64,000 bases of DNA from Gigaspora margarita. Taxonomy: Eukaryota; Glomeromycota; Glomeromycetes; Diversisporales; Gigasporaceae. The translations under genes and the position numbers were made by a program. Under the pieces are notes generated by a model. That model ran no database searches. It saw only the letters and a list, made by a program, of their open reading frames with translations, and was not told the origin of the DNA. The stretch is taken from contig WTPW01001587.1 of NCBI GenBank assembly GCA_009809945.1, forward strand, positions 96,442 to 160,441, given 5' to 3'. Positions 57,859 to 64,000 of the stretch are shown piece by piece; position 1 is the stretch's first letter, and each line of letters opens with the position of its first letter.

Positions 57859-58402
57859 TGATGATCCGCCACAAATTGATAGTGTGATCATAGTGTAATG
57901 TGATGCAGATCCTTACTATTTGTTGATATGTAAATCCTAAAATGTAGAAATTTTTTTGCCCACCCAAAGTAAACCTTTTTTTACTAAGTCAATGAGTCAT
58001 GTCTACTAAGTAAAAATTGTAGAGCACATTGAGACGAGTTTAATGGTAGTTAGATCATCGAAATCGGACCATTAAATGATGAGATACCTTTGAAAAACGA
58101 TTGGCTGACTATATATAAACAATAGGTTTGTTTACACAAAATTTTATATAGTCGACCAATCGTTTTTTGAAGATATCTCATCATCTACTGGCCCGATTTC
58201 GATGATCTAACTACCATTAAACTCGTCTCGATGAGCTCTACAATTTTTACTTAGTAGATATAACTTATTAACTTAGTGAGAAAAAAAGTTTTCTAAGTTT
58301 TCCTTAGATTGCCAAAAATATTCCTATATTATAGGATTTATATAGTGATTTGCATCATGTTACACTATGATCACACTATCGATTTGTGGCAGATCATCAA
58401 TT
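57859..58402. mobile_element. 540-bp foldback element (long hairpin) in the AT tract
   Basis: GATGATCCGCCACAAATTGATA is echoed by the mirror of ATCGATTTGTGGCAGATCATC. The arms continue with GTGTGATCATAGTGTAA, CTACTAAGTAAAAATTGTAG, TTTAATGGTAGTTAGATCAT and AAACGATTGG, each with its mirror. The loop is near 58125. The arms are about 250 bp with modest divergence. AATT abuts both outer ends. No protein is encoded. Confidence 0.85.
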
Positions 58403-58883
58403 AAATTAATTTTTTTTATTTATATTAATTTTTTTTATTTTAAATTAATTTTTTCTTAAATTAATTTTTTTTATTTTAAATGAATTATTTTTATTTTAAT
58501 TTATTATAAATTAATTTTTTTATTTTAAATTAATTTTTTTTATTTTAAATTATTTTTTATTTCAAATTATTATTTTATTTTATATTTGCTATATAAACGC
58601 AAAATCATGCATAGGAGTTATTTCAAATTTTGGCCTAAATTAAGCTTAATTTAGGCCAAATTCGAAGTCACACTTCATCGTGTTGTTTTGTGATTATACA
58701 GTATTTTTATTATTTTTAATTTTTATTTTTTTTTAATATATTCATTCATTGGAGACATCAAAGGGTGAGAGTGATGTTAACTGAAAAATTAACTTCAAAC
58801 AGTCTAAATCTGACTTTATAGCTGATTTGAAAATTAGTGGAACATGTGATGAATTTTGTGATAATTATCAACTCATATAGGAA

Positions 58884-59107
58884 GTTACCAAAATTTTGGG
58901 TTAGGATGCTTCAGAATGCTCCAGAATCATGGTCAGCTGGATAGGAATTAATCAATTTTGCCTCAAGTTCATAAAAAATTTTACTAATAAATCATATCCA
59001 TTCATTAAGTAAAAAATGCCCAGCTGATAATTTTGCTATAGAACTTGCTAACAACTAGGGCTAAATACTGACCTAGATCTGATGCATCCAATCTGGAATT
59101 TTGGAAT
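58884..59107. mobile_element. MITE with CCAAAATTCC ends, copy 2, 8-bp target duplication
   Basis: CTCATATA occurs on both sides (about 58871-58879 and 59109-59116). The ends GTTACCAAAATTTTGGG and CTGGAATTTTGGAATC are inverted. The body shares CATGGTCAGCTGGAT, TTCATTAAGTAAAAAATGCC and AGGGCTAA with copies at 31395 and 60146. Confidence 0.75.
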
Positions 59108-59284
59108 CCTCATATAAAATTTGATGATTATTATAATTATTTTTTAGTAAAAACACTGAAAATTATATTATCGAAAAACTACTGTTATTAATTATGACAG
59201 ATCATAATAAAATCCAGATTAAAATAAAATGAAGGTATAAAATCTCAAAAACTAAATTTTTTTGGAGTACATTTTTAGGGTTAG

Positions 59285-59960
59285 GGTTTAGGGTTAGTGA
59301 GAACCCCGAATAATCTATGTGAGGTTATATTTGAGGATCATAGTAAAAATTTTTTCTGTTAGCAGTTCTACTTTGGTATATATCAGCTACATTTCAAATA
59401 TCAGGTACCAACTTTGGTATCAGTTCCCAATTTTTGAAATATAAGTTTTTAAAAAAAATTTTTCGAACTGACACTCCCTAAAAAAAAAAAAAAAAAAAAN
59501 NNNNNNNNNNNNNNNNNNNNNNNNNNNNNNNNNNNNNNNNNNNNNNNNNNNNNNNNNNNNNNNNNNNNNNNNNNNNNNNNNNNNNNNNNNNNNNNNNNNN
59601 NNNNNNNNNNNNNNNNNNNNNNNNNNNNNNNNNNNNNNNNNNNNNNNNNNNNNNNNNNNNAAAAAAAAAAAAAAAAAAAAAAAAAAAACTTAACCAATGC
59701 TCTCTAAAAAACAAACATAACTGACACTTACCATTTCCATTACCACTTTTCAAATATAACATTTGAAAAAATTACCATATTACCATTCTTTCAAATATAC
59801 TCATTTTGCCCATTATCCGTTTTCAAATATAACCTTTTTACCCAATACCTACTTTTCAAATATAATCTTTTTAAAAAAATGGCCCTCTGTTAGCAATTTT
59901 TCAAATATGACGTTACATAGATTGTTCGGGGTCCTGGTTAGGGTTTAGGGTTAGGGTTAG
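59285..59960. mobile_element. TIR element with telomere-like ends and an assembly gap
   Basis: TTAGGGTTTAGGGTTAG then ACCCCGAATAATCTATGTGA at the left is mirrored by ACATAGATTGTTCGGGGTCC then GGTTAGGGTTTAGGGTTAGG at the right. TTTCAAATATAAC is reiterated along both arms. The middle is a poly-A / N-gap / poly-A stretch. No coding sequence is visible. Confidence 0.7.
59500..59660. other. Assembly gap (161 N) between two poly-A runs
   Basis: N bases run from 59500 to 59660 with about 20 A before and 28 A after. The true length and sequence are unknown. Confidence 0.99.
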
Positions 59961-60145
59961 TTTTAAAAAATAATATAATAAACAAGTATTAGTGGGTTTT
60001 AGAAGCCTAGCAGGTTAAGTAAAGAATGTAGATTTCATTTTAAATTAATAATCTGTGATATCAATTAATTATGATAATCATCACTAATTCATCACGTGTC
60101 CTGCTAATTTTCAAATCAGCTGTAATAGAGCATAATCTGCAAACA

Positions 60146-60371
60146 GGTCCCCAAAATTCCATGTCAGAATACTCAGAATGCATCAAAATCATGGTCAGCT
60201 AGATCAGAATCGCTCAATTTTGCTCCAAATTTATAAAAACTTTATCAATAAAATCATACCCATTCATTAAGCAAAACATGCCTAGCTAATAATTTGCTAT
60301 AGAACTTACTAACAGCTAGGGCTAAGTGCTAATCTAGATCTGACGCATCTGACACGGAAGTTTGGTAACCC
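60146..60371. mobile_element. MITE with CCAAAATTCC ends, copy 3
   Basis: AGGTCCCCAAAATTCCATGT is mirrored by ACACGGAAGTTTGGTAACC. The body is colinear with the copy at 58884-59107 (CATGGTCAGCTAGATC, CTAACAGCTAGGGCTAAG). Confidence 0.78.
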
Positions 60372-60568
60372 TTGCTGGCATTGAAAAAGTATATCAGAAC
60401 ATTTCGGGTAGTTGTTGGGAATTTCAGGAGTATAGTAATTTACATGGTAAGTTTGGTAGGTTATAATGAAAATTAGAAATTATGTTTTGTTGATCAAAGA
60501 TTTTATATATTTTTATATACAGGATGACCCTGGCCTATCAGGCAGGCGAGTCAAGGATTACTTACGCC

Positions 60569-60813
60569 TAGTGATGTGCCATTTATATAATATCTGAATT
60601 TGTTTAGCATACAGTGCATATAGTTGTATAGTGTGTATAGTGTATATAGTGTGTAAAATATGTATAGTACGCATATAATATATAAACTATCTATATACAA
60701 AAGTTTGCAAAAAATAATTTTGCTTAGAAAATAAAAGGTGGTTTCATAAGAGAAAATTTAAGATATGTTTTAAAAAAATTTTTGTGTACTGTACTATATG
60801 CGGTACATCACTA
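60569..60813. mobile_element. MITE with TAGTGATGTGCC ends
   Basis: TAGTGATGTGCCATTTATAT is mirrored by ATATGCGGTACATCACTA. A TATAGTGTGTATAGTG microrepeat lies inside. The ends resemble the hAT-like TAGTGATGG family at 31674, but no clean 8-bp duplication is seen. Confidence 0.65.
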
Positions 60814-61042
60814 CTCATGGGTTCACAGGCTAGGTGTCCGAGGATCGACTCATGGCTTAACAGGCTGACTAAGATAAGGTAGGTTTTTAAATCAATCTAT
60901 TTATCTTTTGTCCTCTTTAATTTGTAAACCAACTATCAATAAACCAATCCAAATTAATCATCTTGTTTCGGACCGAATAGGAGCTTTTTCTGACTGGGTA
61001 ATTGTTTTTTACTTCTTAGTCAAGTCACTAAATAATTTTTAA

Positions 61043-61294
61043 GGCCATTTGAAGTTAATTTTTGGTTAACATCACCCCCTCAGCTGAAGTCTTCCCCTAC
61101 CTCCCTCAGAAAACAAACAGCCAATCAAAATGCTGGATAACTCTTGCCAGTCACCTGATTTATATCAACTAATCAAATTGGCTCATCTTGTTCATTTTTA
61201 TATGTTCATTTCATATGTTCATTTCATTTTATCCCCTCCCCTCCTGAGAGTCCTGAAAAAGTAGTGTTAACCAAAGAATCAACTTTGAACGGCC
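61043..61294. mobile_element. 252-bp MITE of the GGCC...GTTAACATCAC family, TAA-flanked
   Basis: GGCCATTTGAAGTTAATTTT at the left is mirrored by AATCAACTTTGAACGGCC at the right, with TAA at 61040-61042 and 61295-61297. The body matches the first ~250 bp of the 2.5-kb element at 33758 in inverse orientation (CAGTCACCTGATTTATATCA). It is a short deletion derivative of that element. Confidence 0.85.
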
Positions 61295-61563
61295 TAAGTT
61301 TGATTACACAGTTGACTTAACTGCTAATAATTACCAAATGGTAAGTTAGTGAGATAATTGATATAAGTTGCAAGAACTTTTGGGTAAGTTGTCGAATTAG
61401 GTTGAAATTAGTGTAATATTTGAAAATTTCTGGGGTGTAGACAGTCAACCAACATAAAACACGAGCATGGCAAGCACGATTGTCAAGAATATTTTGAGGT
61501 ATGTAATTTATTCAGTAAAATTACTGGAAATACCGTTAGGAGATTATATTATAGGAGTGTCTA

Positions 61564-61833
61564 AGTGATTTTGGGGCAAAAATACTATTATTGATAGATC
61601 GGCAGTACTGTTCTTGATGGAGTTAAAAAATCTATTTGAGTACTGTTCTTGATAGGGTTCTAAAAACAAACCCTAATTCTATTTTTTTATATATTTTTGA
61701 TATAGTAGTATAGTATTTTAGAGGCCCTATTTTAGAACCTATCAAAAACAGTATATAAAATTTTTTTATATGCCCATCAAAAAAAGTAATAATGATCCAT
61801 CAAGAATGGTATTTTTGCGATTTTGGGTTGACT
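61564..61833. mobile_element. MITE with GCAAAAATAC arms
   Basis: TTTTGGGGCAAAAATACTAT then TTGATAGATC is mirrored by GATCCATCAAGAATGGTATTTTTGCG-like sequence. The phrase GTACTGTTCTTGAT is repeated inside on the left arm. Non-coding. Confidence 0.65.
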
Positions 61834-62193
61834 ATGGTCACGTCACCTATACTCATCAAAAAATGTAGATCATTCTAAAATTTTTATCAGATTTAGTCAC
61901 GTGTATGGATTATTATTGGTCAAAAATTCATGCCACTAGGTTATTATTGGTAAAATTCACGCCACCTAAAAAAATTCATATTTAATCCGAAATTTGAGAA
62001 ATTAATTTACTTTAATTAACCTTTAATACTTCACAAAATAAAAAATTACAGAAAAAAATAAACTGTAAATCTGAAAGAGCAGCATTGAATTACTATTTTT
62101 ACGGTTTATATTTTTAATATCACTTAATTAAAAGACAAGATGCCATTTTAATTTATATGAATTTTCTTTGATGACTATAAGTGACGTGAACCA
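61834..62193. mobile_element. MITE with GGTCACGTCACCTATA ends
   Basis: ATGGTCACGTCACCTATACT is mirrored by AGTGACGTGAACCAT with GACTATA. TTATTATTGGTCAAAAATTC and a near-copy occur in the left half. It abuts the preceding MITE directly. Confidence 0.65.
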
Positions 62194-63188
62194 TAAAAAA
62201 TTTTTTTAATAATATAGTCGGCCTGGTCGACCTGCCTGAGTAATTTTGCCAGCCGGGTGGCCGGAATCGGCCTGTATCACAATACCTGATTCGCATAATC
62301 TGCAGCATATTTTAAAAATTTATCGCATAAAAAGCAGGCAGAATTTAGGGCCTGTCGCAATAGAAAATGGTAAGACAGCTGACATCCACTTGTTTTGCGC
62401 GGGTAATACAAGAGTAAATAGCCAATCGGAGATTGCAAATTTTGACTATTCCGGATCATCATTTATATAGAATCCGAACACGGGTGAAAGTAGAAAAAAT
62501 CGAAAATACGCCAAAACTAGTTGTTAAGTCGACCATGGCGCACTAATTAAAAATGCCGGGAATGAAATTTTACATATAACGAGTGTTAATCTGTTTTTAT
62601 AGTTCCTAATTTATGGTTCTAACTTTAAAATTTTTATCTCACGCACTTAGTTTATTTACAAAATTGAATTTCCTTTTTTGGTTTGTATCACCCGTACAAA
62701 TAAAGTAAAACGGCGCCTTGTTAATGATCTTTGATCATGTGGGGGTGAATTTTTGCTGGCGAAATGTATAACAGGTTAAGATAATTGACCAACTTCGCCT
62801 ATATTAAATAGATTTTAATGTTAGTGTTAGATTGAAGAAAGTTAGAAAGGGGATTTGGGAAAAACTTATAACAAAATTATGAGCGAAATTTTTGTTCTTA
62901 GAGTGCCAAGGAAAATTTTGAAATGAGAATTTTTGTCGATCAGACTGTCACACATTTCAGACATGCCGACTTTTATGCGTTCACCTTTTTAGATTTGTTT
63001 TGCTAGTACAAATAAGTAAAATTCTGGATCGCTTATCTGAACGCCCATCAAATAGTAAGCAACTCTTACCAAATCAGGATTTTTGACAACGTTTCACACC
63101 TTTTTCGAAAAATATGCAGAAAATATAAATACAACGAACGCACGTACGTACTACACGTACTGTACGTAAAATTATAGTAATTTTCAAT
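62194..63188. other. Non-coding region upstream of the F-box/LRR-type gene
   Basis: 62215-62480 is less AT-rich than average and contains GGTCGACCTGCC and CCGGGTGGCCGG, with short frames open on both strands but no domain. 62545-62585 resembles the interior of the 15515-15784 MITE. Near 63138-63170 there is a run of CGTACGTAC-type alternation. Any promoter for the gene at 63189 would be here, but no specific element is identified. Confidence 0.45.
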
Positions 63189-64000
63189 ATGATAGAATTA
63201 CCACTTGAGTGCTATTGTCTGATATTTAACAACCTTCGACATGATTATAAAAGCTTATTTTCGAGTGCACTTGTAAATCGTCAATGGTGTAGAATTATTA
63301 TACCAATATTGTGGAGCGAACCAAGACACAATTTTCAAGATGAAAGACTTATAAAAATATTACTTTTGACGTTAAATGCTGAAGAGCAAGCATTATTAAT
63401 TCCTTTTAATATTAACTTTCCAAGTCACCCAAAACCATTATTTGAATATACAAGTTATATCACATCTGTTACTGATGATTTGTGTTTCGGTGTTGGAAAT
63501 TGGCATCCTAATCATAATACAGAAAATTTGCCTGCTTATAAAGTATATATCATAAGACGTGAGCTTGAAAACGCTGTTAAATATTCTTTAACTGCCATGC
63601 TTCTAAGAACTAGCAAAAATCTTAAATATTTATATCTTGATGAAATTATTTGTAATCAATTAATATTTGAAAATCTTTATGAGAATACTACTGTTACTTC
63701 TGTAGACTTAAATCTCCCGTATAGTATTTGCAATGACCTTAAATCTAAGGCAGTAGATGTATTAGTAAAGATCCTTTGTAAAAATTCTAATTTAACTTCT
63801 TTAAACCTTAGTTTTAGTCATCTTGGTTTTGAAAGAATGAAAACACTATTAGAGTATCTTTATAACAACACAATTATAAATTCTTTAAGTCTTCATGAAT
63901 ATTTGATTGGTATTAAAGAGGGAAGGATGCTAGCAAGGATGATAGCGAAGTTACTTTGTAAAAATAAGACGCTAACTTCTTTGAATCTTTGTGGAAGCGT
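63189..64000 (+). CDS. F-box/leucine-rich-repeat-type protein, 5' part (continues past window)
   Basis: The frame is open without a stop from ATG 63189 to the window end (270 codons). The N-terminus MIELPLECYCLIFNNLR followed by SALVNRQWCRIIIPILW is a fungal F-box signature (LPxE...I...L, then C/S-LVNR-W). From about residue 140 come leucine-rich repeats with the phrase NLTSLNLSFSHLG, NTIINSLSLHEY and NKTLTSLNLCGS. The layout is that of the very large F-box/LRR family in Glomeromycotina, presumed substrate adaptors of SCF ubiquitin ligases. The start is chosen because the F-box begins immediately. No introns or damage are seen. The rest of the LRR domain lies outside the window. Confidence 0.9.
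   Translation, partial: MIELPLECYCLIFNNLRHDYKSLFSSALVNRQWCRIIIPILWSEPRHNFQDERLIKILLLTLNAEEQALLIPFNINFPSHPKPLFEYTSYITSVTDDLCFGVGNWHPNHNTENLPAYKVYIIRRELENAVKYSLTAMLLRTSKNLKYLYLDEIICNQLIFENLYENTTVTSVDLNLPYSICNDLKSKAVDVLVKILCKNSNLTSLNLSFSHLGFERMKTLLEYLYNNTIINSLSLHEYLIGIKEGRMLARMIAKLLCKNKTLTSLNLCGS

Larger units (their letters stand above)
56507..58804. mobile_element. 2.3-kb TAA-flanked TIR element, copy 2
   Basis: CCATTTGAAGTTAATTTTTG at the left is mirrored by GTTAACTGAAAAATTAACTT at the right, with TAA on both sides (56504-56506, 58805-58807). The first two G of the terminus are lost. The interior matches 33758-36244 around GTGATATAGTGATCAGATTT and TAGTTCTCTAGCTCTTCACA, but the triplicated 34310-34880 segment is absent. 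It hosts a MITE (56686), a long AT tract and a 540-bp hairpin. Confidence 0.78.
58815..60126. mobile_element. MITE, TATAGCTGATTTG family, split by later insertions
   Basis: TTATAGCTGATTTGAAAATT at 58816 and AATTTTCAAATCAGCTGTAA at 60106-60125 are the two tips. The inner arm sequences ACATGTGATGAATTTTGTGA and TCATCACTAATTCATCACGT belong to the same family. The interior contains the element at 58884 and the gap-containing element at 59285-59960. Confidence 0.65.

Noticed and set aside
59285..59310. Chromosome end or telomere junction
   Set aside because: TTAGGG-like repeats appear symmetrically at both ends of a TIR element and normal sequence continues beyond.
59449..59762. Two minus-strand open frames of poly-Phe across the N stretch
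   Set aside because: They are translations of poly-A runs and undefined bases and contain no real protein sequence.
62246..62470. 74-residue open frame in the less AT-rich stretch upstream of the F-box/LRR gene
   Set aside because: It lacks a standard ATG start and any domain, and the opposite strand is open too. It may be an old repeat.

Overview
The window is a very AT-rich eukaryotic sequence made almost entirely of dead and non-autonomous transposable elements. The protein fragments fit an arbuscular mycorrhizal fungus (Glomeromycotina, Rhizophagus- or Gigaspora-like). They include a Helitron with a DUF6570-like region, a LINE-type endonuclease/reverse transcriptase of the kind common in those genomes, Sel1 repeats, a Mutator-like transposase with a SWIM finger, and an F-box/leucine-rich-repeat gene. 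The organism is inferred from this mixture, not read from a marker gene. Only one open, undamaged protein gene is visible: the F-box/LRR-type gene entering the right edge (63189 onward).

Layout: 1-3.9 kb holds nested foldback MITEs, including a 410-bp near-perfect palindrome with an 8-bp target duplication. 3.9-8.4 kb is a pogo/Tigger-like element with a broken transposase and a Sel1-repeat fragment. 9.0-13.8 kb is an unusual unit: a LINE endonuclease/RT reading frame enclosed by ~450-bp terminal inverted repeats. 13.8-17.4 kb is a train of MITEs. 18.6-19.4 and 22.4-23.0 kb are two tRNA-headed SINEs, the second lying in a ~3-kb diverged satellite-like array. 24-30 kb is more hAT, pogo and other TIR elements.

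31.7-37.2 kb is a multi-level nest whose insertion order can be read from target duplications: a hAT-like element, then a 2.5-kb TAA-targeting element, then a second copy of the same hAT family, then a 700-bp TA-targeting element. 37.5-41.7 kb is a Mutator-like element (10-bp target duplication) inserted in a MITE; it carries a broken transposase and an unrelated degenerate coding stretch. 41.8-42.9 kb is an intron-containing pseudogene of unrecognised family with a possible nuclease motif. 46.2-53.5 kb is a decayed Helitron on the minus strand, interrupted by a second copy of the 700-bp element. 54.9-61.3 kb has a tandem duplication with an occupied and an empty MITE site, a second copy of the 2.5-kb element with a 540-bp hairpin, and further MITEs around a 161-base assembly gap.

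There is no operon-like cooperation between genes. The informative structure is the insertion stratigraphy and some recurring patterns: telomere-like TTAGGG-type cores at the centres of otherwise unrelated MITEs, stop codons that look like C-to-T (or G-to-A) transitions in several pseudogenes, and captured host-like coding fragments inside DNA transposons.
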